Source: Rhizophagus clarus
Lineage: Eukaryota > Glomeromycota > Glomeromycetes > Glomerales > Glomeraceae
Length of the DNA stretch: 64,000 nucleotides
Assembly (NCBI GenBank): GCA_015698045.1
Contig: BLAL01000063.1
Location: forward strand, 1-64,000
Direction: 5' to 3'
Of this stretch, positions 1-10,770 are shown piece by piece (position 1 is the first letter of the stretch; each line of letters starts with the position of its first letter). A program made the position numbers and the translations under genes. Under the pieces are notes generated by a model. It worked only from the letters and a program-made list of their open reading frames with translations. It did not search any database and was not told where the DNA came from.

Positions 1-797
1 CCCAGTAAGAAAATTACATACTGAAAATATACTGAAAATAATCTGAATTTTAAGAATATTTAACTATAAAATTATGTATGTTATAAGTATAAATTAAATA
101 TAATTTAGAATATTTTATGTAAGATATTTATATCCATAAATAATGCTAAAATTATATTTGAAAATACTGCATTTAATATGTAAAAAGTTCATAAAATATC
201 CTTAAATTTTGCCTCTTTAAGTATATTTTAAGTGTAAAATTATGTCATTAATTTCTACTTAATTTCAGGATAAATTTTATTTTGTATTAATATATATTCA
301 TCATTATTTAAGAATATTTAAAGCCCATTTTCAGTATATTATAAAATTGTAATTTGCATATATTTCAATAATATTTCAATTAGAAATAACATATATTTTC
401 AGTAGTTTTAAGGTCATTTTAGTTCAAATATAATAATATTTTATGTATCTTTTAATTAGAAATAGCATACATTTTTACTTACATTAAAGGTTATTTCAAT
501 TACATTTTTACATTTGATAAAATATTGATTTAACAATATTTTTAGTATATAAATACAATATTGATATGGTTTGATTTTATTTCAATAATAATTCGTGTAC
601 ATTTTAAAGGCTACGCTAATAACTAATGAATACAAATAATTTCTATGTATAGTAAAATGATTAATTTCATATTTCTGAAACTATATAATATAAAACGAAA
701 ATAAATCAGAAATAAAATAAATAAAGAAAAGATACAGTTGAAAAAACTTATTTTTCATACCTATTACACAATAACTCGAGACCCATTTAATTTAATG
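1..797. other. AT-rich non-coding stretch with repeat words
   Basis: No plausible coding exon is seen on either strand. The first 600 bases are built from recurring words such as TTAAGAATATTTAA and TATTTTAAGTGTAAAA. Similar words recur at about 14080-14395, so both stretches may be degenerate copies of one AT-rich repeat. The similarity is at word level only and I could not align it rigorously. Confidence 0.5.
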
Positions 798-969
798 TAC
801 ACAGGTGGTCTTAATAAAATTGGACTCGTCCATTCCAACAGAAAAATCTGATATATCGAGAAATCTGACATATCAAGAACAGTACTATAATAATCCGTTC
901 CAGACTCGACTCTGATATATCAAAGCTTCTGGTTTATCGAAGATCCAATTTATCAAGACTACCTGTGTA
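798..969. mobile_element. 168-bp MITE, pogo/Tc1-mariner-like, with TA duplication
   Basis: The segment 800-967 begins CACAGGTGGTCTTAATAAA and ends with its near-perfect reverse complement (TIR about 25 bp, two mismatches and a one-base indel). It is bordered by TA on both sides (798-799 and 968-969), the target duplication of the Tc1/mariner superfamily. There is no coding capacity. The interior holds several variants of the word TGATATATC/TTTATCGA. Outside the TA the flanks also agree for a base or two. By family knowledge this is a non-autonomous element moved by a pogo/Tigger-type transposase elsewhere in the genome; the superfamily call rests only on TIR and TSD. Confidence 0.8.
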
Positions 970-2028
970 CATGTTAAAGAGGGGAAAAAGGTATATTAGT
1001 AATTTAGTATATTTGATTTAAATCCAATAATAATAAAGTTTGTAATGGCAATACCTGTTTAATAAACATAATTTTTTAAGTAAAAAATACTTTAACAGCA
1101 CGTCTACAGTTAACACCTCGATCATGGCGTACATTAAAATGAGAAAAAATACAAAGAAATCAGTTAATATTTAATTCAATCAATAACTAACTATTGGATT
1201 TGAGAAATATTATTATTTTATGTTGTAATACAATAATTAATTATCAGCCTCAACATATCCTTAAAGAAATAAATAACGCCAACCTATCCTGACGTAATTA
1301 ATTAAACTTTCACAATCGGCTCGTCAATTAAATGAATGATAAATTTTCTTCGTTCCCAGGCTTTTGGCTAGTTTTTCCGCCTATAATTGATATTGTAGTA
1401 GAAACATTCTATTGTATCATACTGTCTTCTCTGTGATAAATGTCAACTTCTCCTCTAGTAGGGTTAATTAAGACTTTCCCATTCCAGAAATTCAGGTTTT
1501 TGTATCATTATCCTTTGCTTCTGGTAAAATATTTTTTTCGTCAGTCAGTTATGAATAACATAATAACATAGATAACATAGACCTTGTTACCATTATTTAT
1601 TAGGAAGGAGAAATTAAAATAAAAAAAAACCAAAGTAAAAAATCTATAGCTTATAATAGCTATTTCATCATCGCTTATCCCGTGTTTAGCTATTTTTAGA
1701 TACAAATAAAGTTAATGGATTAATCTATTCGTGTTTAGCTATTTTTAGAAATTAAGCAATATACAACAAATATTCTTAATTATTCAGACCATAATAAAGT
1801 TTTATTATAAATGCGAACTGCTGCAAAAAATCAATGTCCAATATTTCCCAATTAGAGTCATCAAATGCATTTCTCTTTATCAATTATATAATATCTATTA
1901 TCTATTTTAGCAAAACCTATACAATTGATCTAAACATCTTACATCGATAAATTCTTTTGATTGAATTGAGTAAAATGTTTACATCCATATTCATCTTCTA
2001 CAATTTTGAATGTTAATTGTACATAGGG
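970..2028. other. Gene-free stretch left of the transposase remnant
   Basis: AT-rich DNA without a supportable exon. It should hold the left terminus of the transposon that carried the transposase at 2029-5387, but no CACTA-type end was found here by eye. Confidence 0.4.
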
Positions 2029-5000
2029 CTAACATGTAAACCTGAATGGTTGAATTCCATGAACAAGATAATAATTTATGATTCCATATATATCTACAAT
2101 AGCGAGTTGAGGAGGCGCGTTGGGTCTGTGGGCAAGTTTATCTATTGTGCGTCTTATCTAAAATATTTATAAATAAAATATAAAATCAAAATTAAATCAA
2201 AATAATAGCAATGATAGTAATCAAAGTTAAAAATTTACCCTGAGCATAGTATTATTTCTTGCAATTGTATTATTTCTTTTTATACAACTACTACTAATAT
2301 ATTGTCCATCCGAAGTTCTTAATCTTCCATATCTTACACCATAATTATTAACCTCCTAAAAAAAAAAAATTATTTTGTTATTGTATGAATTTAAAATATT
2401 AAATAAAAGCTTTATATTACCATTTCTAAATCATTATTGTTTGTCCCTTCGTAAAATTTAATCAGATGTTTGTGTTCTTGGCTTGGCAAAGAATATTGTG
2501 TAGAAGGGGAATAAAATTCTTCTTCATACCCTTCAGTACTAAAGACCCGTTCCTTACTCCATTGTTTTAGCGGTTTTTCTTGAAAATAGCTTTTGAGATA
2601 GAAAAAAATGGTAACATATAAAATTGCTGTAATAAAGTAAGCATATTTGCAAGGTTGCTATATGGCTTGATCTTTGATTTAATGAGTGGTTGTAATATAC
2701 CACACACTCTCTCCATAGGAAACTGCCAATGGGGTCCAACTAGGGCCACAATATTTAATAGAATCTGCTACATGTAACAGGTAATGAAAACTTATCTTAC
2801 ATGCTGCTAAACGTTGGCCATTGTTCTGATAATACTCTCTAAAATAATTAATCATTATTATAATTATTACATAATTATAAATTATAAAACAGAAATCATT
2901 ACCTTTCATAATAATCTGAAAATTTTTTAAGCAAAAGTTGTACATCATCAATTTGTTCTTCAGATATTTCAGGTTCTAAACAAAGCTTTACAGCCTTCAC
3001 AAAGTATGCCCATCCTTGAAGATGTCTATTATGTAACGAAAAGTAAATTTTTTGTTTAGTTAAAAATTTAAAATGTATTAATTCAACTTTTACTTTTTAT
3101 TAAATACCTTTTATCCAGATATGCCTTTAGTAATGGTAATGAAAATAAAATTATCCAATTTCTCCATTCTACCGCTTTGTAACCATTATGATATTTAAAT
3201 ATGTACGTGGAGGGCGACCATTTCAATAGGCATATCTTTTTTACTTTTCCATTTGTATGCCAATACTTTCCCACTGTGATTTTGATAACTCATAATCATT
3301 AGACAATAATAGATTGTTATTAAAAAATTTTCCACTCCAATGTGCATACATTGATGATGCACATTCTCGAAGAATAAATGCATTATGTCTGTTGGGAAAG
3401 ACCACGGAAATAATAATGTTTTTAATTTCAACAATTCACTGGACCCCTTAATTCCTATATAGTAAAGTAATTAATACAGATTTGTAAGTGTACTTTTTTC
3501 TCAAGAAAATCATACCTGTTTCTCTGATCATTTCATCTTTTCGATCTTTATTCATTTCTTCTGCAATTAATTTTCCCATATTGATCGTATCATCATGATT
3601 TCTTATATTACAAAAAGCAGATGATGGATAGTATATGTGTTTATTTGATGTGTGACAAGTCCCTTTTATCATACAAAAACGACAAGCTTTATACGAATTG
3701 TGTCCAGAGAGGTTTAAGCTTTTGCTTAACGCTGGAACATCACCCGTCCATGTTAATAAATGTGCGCGTAAAATAAAAGGTTCATTTGTTCGTCCGTCTA
3801 TACACTGAATTCCTTCTATAATATTTAACAAAATAAAATTTCAATTATAGAAAAAATACATTTTATTAGATATTAAAATTAGCTTTACCTTCAAGTTCTT
3901 GTAATTCTTTTATAAGAGGGACATAAAAAGGAATTAAAATGCTTTGGCGAACGGGGACCTGGTATTATCATTGTCACCAGTAGATTTTCTTTTTTTACAC
4001 GAATAGAAGGATGAAGGTTATTATTTATTAATAAGATTACCCAGCAATCATCAGTCCGTTGTTCAAAGATCTGATATCCATCACATGTCCCAGATAGTGC
4101 GATATCCCCGATCATCTTTAAAAAAATCCCTTTGTAGTAAATCCTTATATAACCTATTGAAAGAAACATATTTTTAATGGCCTTTTTTTTTAAAAAAAAA
4201 AAATTTACTTTATAGTAATTAAATTATACTCACAATCCGTCAAAGATATCAGCATATATTTCTTCCTCTCCTTTGTTTTGGAAATAAGTACTTCTATATT
4301 GTAATTCTTCGGCTCTTTCTTTATTCTTGTATTGAATTATTAGGCGTTGTTTTACCGAAAAAAAAAATGTTGTATTTACAGGTTTGCCATTATCATCAAA
4401 TCTGTTTCAGCACAAATAGGGCAACTGGCTAAATTTTCATATGATGATGTAAATGCAATACAACTGTTTTTGCAAGTATCGTATCTATGAGGTTCAAAAG
4501 GAATTATGCTATTGATTTTTTTTTTTCAACTTATAGATTGTTAAATTAGAATTAACATTATCAAGTATTTTGTTGAATGCGATGTCAGATATTGAATGGA
4601 GTACTTTTGTATGTAAAAGACGTAAACCTTGAATCAATTCATCTAAAATAAATAAATATTATTATTTATCAAAACTAAAATCAATAACATAGAATTAACT
4701 GTACCATCGTTTATGTTTGTCATTTCAGATTCCTCAAATTCTTTATCATCATCTGTTAATTCATCATTCTCTTCAGAAATATATGCACTTGTTTTTGAAC
4801 AATCACTTTCAGTTTCTATGTCTCCTTTATCATCATCTTCATCACAATCTTTATTATCAAGACTTTGCCTATCACTATTCTTATCGTAATCTTCGTTATT
4901 AGGAATTGGATTACCATTATAATAATCTTCGTTGTCAAGAAATGGCTCATCGCTATCGTAATCGTCATAATCTTCTGATCTGCAATTAACATGACTTTGA

Positions 5001-5387
5001 TGATTATTAAAGTATTATTATAACAATAATGTTTTAATAAAGTAAAATTTACTTTTTGTTATAAACAATTAAATAATTACCTTTTAGGTATGTCTTTTAA
5101 AATTAAAGGAACATGATCGTTATTTGAAACATTGCTTTCTGAACTTGTATCTGATTTATCTGATTCATCGTCTTCGAACTTTCTTTTTTCAGCTGCGTTA
5201 CAACTTGAAATTGATTCACTATCGCTTTTTGTTTCTGATCCGCCTTCTGCTTCATATCCATTGATTTTTTCAATATTTGCTTTTTCTCTTTTTTGATGTT
5301 TTTTAAAAGTTTTTTAGTAGACAACCACTTTCCGTTACCATCTTTAGAATTTATTTTACAAATACGACAAGAACAAAAAAATGGCAT
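2029..5387 (-). pseudogene. Decayed CACTA-type (Tnp_2-like) transposase, multi-exon
   Basis: Minus-strand gene in many exons. The start at 5387 gives MPFFCSCRICKINSKDG (paired Cys). An acidic Asp/Glu/Asn-rich exon lies at 4705-4979. The 3885-4170 piece reads DGYQIFEQRTDDCWVILL then IIPGPRSPKHFNSFL, the conserved IPGP block of Tnp_2 transposases. The 3484-3831 piece has LLTWTGDVPALSKSLNLSGH followed by YKACRFC, the next Tnp_2 landmark. 3195-3434 contains FPTDIMHLFFENV. The last exons are clean: 2421 onward, 2239-2355 and 2029-2157, all phase 0, ending HGIQPFRFTC-stop. Reading frame changes inside the central exons (for example between the 2679-2951 and 2567-2749 reading frames) mark it as inactive. 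Terminal repeats were not found. Confidence 0.75.
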
Positions 5388-5575
5388 ATTAAAATGTGAT
5401 AGAATTTATAAGTAACAAGAGCTATTTTTATAAAACAATCACATATTGTATTACATGATTGTATTACAATTTACGAGAGGTCGTGTTACAAGTAACTCTT
5501 CACAACATACAGATATAGAGATTGTGTATCGTAAATCATCTTTCTAGAGATAATATAATAATGACAATGATATTC
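5388..5575. promoter_or_regulatory. Upstream region of the transposase remnant
   Basis: Short AT-rich stretch between the transposase start codon and the 50-bp tandem repeats. Its promoter role is inferred from position only. Confidence 0.25.
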
Positions 5576-5836
5576 GACGGTTCCATAATAATTATTCAAA
5601 GCCATACTGATTGTATTATGAGCAACGGTTCATATAAAGCCATAATAATTATTCAAAGCCATACTGATTGTATTATGAGCAACGGTTCATACAAAGCCAT
5701 ACTAATTGTCAAAGAGATTGTGTTATGAGCAACGGTTCATACAAAGCCATACTAATTGTCAAAGAGATTGTGTTATGAGCAACGGTTCATACAAAGCCAT
5801 ACTAATTGTCAAAGAGATTGTGTTATGAGCAACGGT
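5576..5836. repeat. 50/57-bp tandem repeat, about five units
   Basis: The word GAGCAACGGTT recurs at 5620, 5677, 5727, 5777 and 5827 (the last ends GGTC), so the period is 57 once and then exactly 50 three times. The 50-bp unit includes CATACAAAGCCATACTAATT and GTCAAAGAGATTGTGTTAT; the two left units carry a variant, CATAATAATTATTCAAAGCC. The last three units are almost identical, which suggests recent expansion. The array lies between a minus-strand transposase and a plus-strand gene. Confidence 0.9.
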
Positions 5837-6444
5837 CGTATTGATGACCGATAAATTGAATCATTTTATTTTATGTATTGTTATCAATGAAATTGATTTA
5901 ACCGTGTTAATACTGACAAGAATGTAGTCATTAATAATTTCATAATTGTAATTTTCATAATAATTTTTTTCTTATGACACCAACACTTGGGTCATCCCAC
6001 AGTGAAATGCAAAAGTTATCTAACAAAATATTTAAAGGTATAAACGCCCTCTCACCAATTGTTCGCAAGGCTTTCCTTCAGTCAGAACCCAAGAATAAAG
6101 TTATATCGGTTATTAGACCTGTGGCATCAAAGCCCGAGGTCACCGAAGGAGACCAGTATCAAGCATGGGTTCAGTTCCATTTGTTAATGAGTTACGCCAA
6201 GAACAGCTACTATCTCACTTACATACCATAAATCTCCCGTTAAAGAAGTTTTTGGAGAGGCACTTTATCAGACCATCAGGGCAGAAAATGAGTCGAATAC
6301 TATAAATGGTATTTCGCGATCAATAAAAAATAAAAAATAAATTGATTGACAAACAACGCGTCAGTTGCGTCACGTTTAAGTATAAAGTATAAATACACGC
6401 TATCTCATCATTTCTTTACGCACTTTTTTTAATTTTTAAAAAAA
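5837..6444. other. Spacer with one doubtful ORF
   Basis: The stretch 5974-6231 (plus) is an 86-codon open frame, clearly richer in GC than its surroundings, starting MTPTLGSSHSEMQKLS and ending NSYYLTYIP. I do not recognise it. The composition suggests a fragment of an older coding sequence or transposon. 6305-6440 looks like a promoter and leader for the gene at 6445. Confidence 0.35.
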
Positions 6445-7373
6445 ATGGAACAAATACCTTCTGAAATCAATACCGAGGTATAAGAGCAAAAATATAAAAA
6501 TATTTTTAATAATCTATAATCGAAAATTCTTACTTTGTTACTTTGGTATTTTAATATTATAGCTCAGGCTCATATATAAACCTACGAGTAAATATAACTT
6601 ACAAGACACAATAGGCTTGAAATACGAAAAACAACGCTGGCTTGCTTATTTGGTAACTATTTATTAATTTTTAATAAGAAGAATAAAAATTGTTTTTTTA
6701 ATAGTTAATTTTTGTAATAGGAGATAATGCGAGAATGTCTTTATGAAAAGAACGTAGATTTTAACGTTAATTATAGGAGTCAAAAGCATGTGATAACTGC
6801 ACAAATTGTTCGTTCTGTAAATATTAAATTTTAATTCTCATCATTTCTTTTTTTTTTTTTAAAAGTATACTAAAAATTATTATATTATAGTTTAAAAAAA
6901 GGGCTCCTGACTTCCCTGTAACCGCAGGTGACTGGGCTGTAAAGGAAATGCTTGTTAGCACAATTCAAAATAAGCGTAAGTTATAATAACTTTATTTATA
7001 ACTAGTGGGTTTATAGTAGAGATTAATTATTTCATTTTATTTTATAATAGGTTATTATCTAAAAAAAAAGAAAAATGAATTAGAAAATAATTTAAGAGTT
7101 CCACCACGAAATTCTCCAGCATTACAGGACCGTTCTCCACCACCCCCTCAAGCACAACAAGATCCTCCTTCTCCAGTTGAGCCTCCTTCTCCAGTTGAGC
7201 CTCCTTCTCCAGTTGAGCCTCCTCCTCCAGTTGAGCCTCCAGAACCACGTACTGATGAAGAACAAGTTCCAATTAATCCTCCAAAAAGGGTCCGGAAACA
7301 ACGTGAAAATGACAAAGAGAATCAGAATAATGTTCCTAAAAAAAGAGGAAGAAAAGCAAAATCAAATAAATAA
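6445..7373 (+). CDS. Unknown five-exon nuclear-type protein with SPVEPP repeats and basic AT-hook-like tail
   Basis: Exons 6445-6477, 6563-6652, 6721-6816, 6891-6975 and 7051-7373 join in one open frame of 208 residues; all introns are GT-AG and 66-85 nt long. Residues 12-100 form a compact, charged, aromatic-rich region (IGLKYEKQRWLAYL, then KKRAPDFPVTAGDWAVKEML). Next come a Lys stretch, a Pro-rich linker with four tandem copies of (S/P)PVEPP, and a basic C-terminus with KKRGRKAK, which resembles an AT-hook/NLS. The start is the first ATG after a promoter-like AT stretch. It is divergent from the transposase remnant at 2029-5387, with tandem repeats between, the same layout as the CACTA element at 15842-22999, so it may be that element's accessory protein. 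It is intact while the transposase is not. Family unknown; DNA binding is inferred only from the tail. Confidence 0.72.
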
Positions 7374-7803
7374 ACTTAATCTCGGAGATGTCAATTTCTT
7401 CGTTCTTGTAGTATAAAACGAATTATACATAGTTTTGACTTAATTAGTTCAATAAAGTTATGTATTAGAGATATAAACTATTGATTAATTCATCTTAAGG
7501 TTGAATGAAAACTATTGTTCGTGTTACTTAATTATTTTAATGATTTTCATTTCATTCGAATTACAGTAATAAAAAATTACTTCCGTATAAATAAATTGAA
7601 TTGTGCAATGCGTAAATTTGTCCACGCCTCATTTATGCTTGGATTGGATGTTCAATCACTAAATAAAGTAATATCATATAAAATAATCTACACACTATAA
7701 ATTACTTTGATAAGAAATTTTACACATTTAATCTTTGTTCTAAAAAATCACTTTAAATCTTATAAATACTTTTCCCTTCAATTATGATAACTTACAGTTG
7801 AAA
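7374..7803. other. Intergenic spacer between two small plus-strand genes
   Basis: AT-rich, no exon supported. It should hold the 3' end of the gene at 6445 (an AATAAA-like word at 7450) and the promoter of the gene at 7804. Confidence 0.4.
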
Positions 7804-8296
7804 ATGGTTCACAAAAGAAGTCAAAATAAATTACAAGAACGAAAAAATAAATCCTTTTCAAATAATAAAAGAAAAAGAGATAAGGTGAGTGAACACTTTA
7901 GAACCGCCTAGAGTGGTTACTAGGTTCGCCCGTAGTTTTTCAGATCTTTTAGATAGCTTTTTTTATTTTTTTTCTTCTTATATCTTTTATTTTTTTGTTT
8001 ATCTTTTTTAGAGGGTTTAATAAAGGATGAAGTATATAATTGTATTCGGTTGTTATCTGGTTTCTAATTAAAAAATTGGTTTAGGTCAACTCTTTAAATG
8101 AAACAATTGAAAATAAAGATAAAGGTAAAGGTAATTATAAATTATAATTGTATAAATAATATCAATTACTAACATTTATTTAGAAATTACACAATTAAAA
8201 CGGCAAAAAACATTTGCCGTTGAATTATATCAACAAAAATTAAACCAAATAATAGAAATAGAAAATAAATTAGAAAAACAAATGTATAGAAAATGA
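7804..8296 (+). CDS. Small basic coiled-coil protein (79 aa), three exons
   Basis: Exons 7804-7884, 8085-8130 and 8184-8296 give one open frame with GT-AG introns of 200 and 53 nt. The first 27 residues are strongly basic (MVHKRSQNKLQERKNKS and KRKRDK, a candidate nuclear signal). The rest is Glu/Lys/Gln/Leu-rich with heptad-like spacing (NETIENKDKGKEITQLK, LNQIIEIENKLEKQ) and is predicted to coil. The layout, a basic head followed by a coil, resembles the gene at 10257-10770, so the two may belong to one lineage-specific family. The stop codon is followed after one base by a minisatellite. The function is not recognised. Confidence 0.6.
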
Positions 8297-8297
8297 A

Positions 8298-8401
8298 TTT
8301 TGTAAATAAATTTTGTAAATAAATTTTGTAAATAAATTTTGTAAATAAATTTTGTAAATAAATTTTGTAAATAAATTTTGTAAATAAATTTTGTCAATAA
8401 A
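8298..8401 (+). repeat. 13-bp minisatellite, eight units, each with TGTA and AATAAA words
   Basis: Eight uninterrupted copies of TTTTGTAAATAAA; only the eighth differs, by one base (TTTTGTCAATAAA). The array starts two bases after the stop codon of the 79-aa gene. Each unit contains TGTA and AATAAA, the two words that define many eukaryotic poly(A) sites, so the 3'UTR would hold an array of poly(A)-signal-like motifs. Confidence 0.95.
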
Positions 8402-9025
8402 TTATATGTCATTATAATTCGGTTCTCCCAACTATTCTATTCATCACTTCTGATTTAATTACATTTTTACAAGATTCCAAACGTTTTGTCACTACTAGAA
8501 AGCAAGAATTTTACGTAAGAACATGCGAGACAAGTTTTGTGAGAAAAAAATCATTTTTACACGAGAAAAAATTCTCAGGACAATCCTAACTGTTACACTG
8601 AAGATCTGCTACTATCAATCAAATTTTACGTATTACTACGATCTTTGAATTTTTGAAGTTTATTAAATATTTGTATAATTTGTAATTAGACAAATTTTAC
8701 TAAAATACTATAATGCTAAATTCTGTTGGTTTATCTATATAAAATACGGTACTGACAAAAAGTAAATTTTACTCTTAGTTTAATATAATTTAACAAACAG
8801 ATCGTGTATTTGCTAAAATCCTTCTTTTTACATGTATTTTCTCACGCAGATTTTTCTATATTTATACAATCCAATTACGCAAAAGTTATTTTTTCTTTAC
8901 GACAAAGAAATTATTTTAAGTTTTCGTAATGTCTAAAACTATGGCTAGCTTTTGATACTCTCTTTAGGTAAGTCTGCGCTAAGATGGAGAGACCCGCTTG
9001 GTCCCAAATTTTTTTCACTCAACAG
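8402..9025. other. Gene-free stretch
   Basis: No exon supported. The word CAATCCTAACTGTTACA at about 8582 recurs at about 11402, hinting at a dispersed repeat. An exon-like piece before the fragment at 9026 (around 8930-8980) is possible but not supported. Confidence 0.35.
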
Positions 9026-9294
9026 ATTGCATAAAGGAATTGGAAAAAAAGGTGCAGGAACTTCAAGAGCAAGTGGATGGTATGGATCGGGATTAAAAGG
9101 ATAACTAGAGAGAATTGCTGCGGGTATATAATGAATTAAAGAAGACAGAGAGGAAGTAAGTAATCAACTTTTTTGCTAATAAGGTTCCTTAAATTAATAT
9201 AATTTTTGACATTTATTTTATTAGAATTACTCGTTTAAAAGCAGAAAGGTAGGAAAGGATTGAAGAAGGTCAAGGAGAAAATAAATTTTTGTAA
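9026..9294 (+). pseudogene. Broken coiled-coil gene fragment
   Basis: After an acceptor (CAACAG) the reading frame gives CIKELEKKVQELQEQVDGMD, then stop codons at the RD-stop and DN-stop positions, then RELLRVYNELKKTER. A donor GTAAGT follows at about 9157, and an acceptor (TTAG) at 9221-9224 rejoins the frame as KITRLKAER-stop-ERIEEGQGENKFL-stop. The heptads (ELEKKVQELQEQV) show a coiled coil. Splice sites and frame are still visible but at least three in-frame stops are present, so I read it as a decayed member of the coiled-coil gene family seen nearby at 7804 and 10257. Confidence 0.5.
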
Positions 9295-10256
9295 TAATAT
9301 TATTTATATTCCTAATATATTTTTTTCATATATATGTGTTACAAATTGTTTATTATCGTTGTTATAAGTTGGTAAATATTGATGTGCTTGGTAAACTAGT
9401 TTTAAAAATGAAGGATAAAGTATTGTCAAATCTAGCGCAAGAATAGTGACAATACAAAGAGCAATGACAATACAAAGAGCAATAAAATTACAGGTATTGC
9501 GAATAAAGTGACTACACTAAGATACAAATGTACTCGCCTACTTTTTAGATCTTTAATCCCTAAACAGAAAAAAGAAAAACCTAAAGAAAAAGAAATAAAA
9601 AGAAATAACGAACTACTATCTAATAAATAAATCGACATAATGAAGTAAATAAATTTGAAAAAGGATAATCAAAAATATTATAAAAAACAAATCTATTAAT
9701 GCTCCTATGATAGTCGTGAAGGTAGTTGCTGGAGGTCCATCTGGGTTAAAGTGAAGTCAAAATCTAATGTTTGTGTTAACCAATTAGATAGTCTAGAGTG
9801 ATTGATTCGATCGGGAATTTCTCTTTGGAAGATCGTGTAAAAATTCAAAAAGCTTTAAACTTGGAAAAGATAGAATGTACTAAGCCACAAATTGATTAGA
9901 TTTCTGACTGATCCCGTGAATCATGCGTCATCAGTTTAATAATTTTCGCTACACTCTCTTATCACACCACCCGCTATAATATAAAAATGATACAACTTAT
10001 GAACGAGGTCTACATGGTGAATTTATTACCCTATCCGAAAACATGGGAAAAAGTCTACCTATAGATATCTCCTTCGTAAGAGGGAGTATAAATACTGGAG
10101 AAAAAGAAGAAATAATCATATGTTTATTTATATTGAAATGTTGAATTGTGGGATTTATAATTAACGTTTATGGAAATCTTTCACATTTTTTTTTATCATA
10201 TAAAAAAAAGTTTTTCTTAGCTGAATCATCTTATATTTCGTTTCTGTCTTTCTGAT
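9295..10256. other. Gene-free stretch with weak coding traces
   Basis: AT-rich. Around 9700-9900 a slightly GC-richer part reads VIDSIGNFSLEDRVKIQKAL in one frame, with stops on both sides; this may be a remnant exon but is too short to assign. The open frame at 9432-9638 (minus) is hydrophobic and low-complexity and is not supported. Confidence 0.3.
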
Positions 10257-10770
10257 ATGGGTAAACCTTCAAAAGCATCCCGAAGAAATGGAATCACTCG
10301 CCTACGACAACGACAAAACTAAAGAAAATATCTTATATAAAACAAATAGAAACAAAGGAGGAGGAAATAGGCGACTTACAAATTGAAGTACAAAGACTCA
10401 AAAAATTTATTGAAGACGCTGGAGAAAAAGTAATTGATGAATTTATGAAATCTGAACGTGAAAAGCAAAATTTGTTGAAGTGGATTAATTTCTATACCGA
10501 ACAAATAAAAGATATGGAGAAAAAACAATATTTAAATAAATTGAAAACATATATAAATACGTCACAGTCATCTCCATCACAACAATCACGATCATCACAG
10601 TTTCCACAACAATCACAAACACAACAGCCGTCATTTAAAAGTTTGGATGACTACTTTAAGTATGAAAAGGAACAAAAGGACAAGGTAAATTTTTTATTAT
10701 TTAATTTTTGATAGATTTTTATTTATTCAATAAAATTCACATATAGGGAAGTAATATGAAATTCGACTAA
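10257..10770 (+). CDS. Coiled-coil protein with basic head and Ser/Gln-rich linker, probable frameshift
   Basis: The ATG at 10257 opens MGKPSKASRRNGITRLRQRQ, a basic head, and stops after 21 codons. From about 10319 another frame runs on without interruption: KKISYIKQIETKEEEIGD, then LQIEVQRLKKFIEDAGEK, a long coil, then a Ser/Gln/Pro-rich linker (SQSSPSQQSRSSQFPQQS) and SFKSLDDYFKYEKEQKDK. A GTAAAT donor follows (about 10684), and the acceptor ATATAG at 10741-10746 leads into a last exon, 10747-10770, encoding GSNMKFD-stop. The switch between the two frames near 10310-10320 is best explained by a one-base indel; an unusual tiny intron is the alternative. If it is not broken, translation could start at the ATG at 10445. 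The function is unknown. Confidence 0.5.

Noticed and set aside
4717-4902. Plus-strand open frame rich in His/Leu/Tyr
   Set aside because: It is the complement of the acidic exon (4705-4979) of the minus-strand transposase.
5576-5836. CRISPR-like reading of the 50-bp repeats
   Set aside because: Units are contiguous without unique spacers, and the genome is eukaryotic.
8230-8412. Minus-strand frame with repeated KIYLQNLFT
   Set aside because: It is only the reverse reading of the 13-bp minisatellite and the third exon of the 79-aa gene.
9432-9638. Minus-strand hydrophobic frame
   Set aside because: Complement of an A/G-rich low-complexity stretch; no support as a membrane protein.
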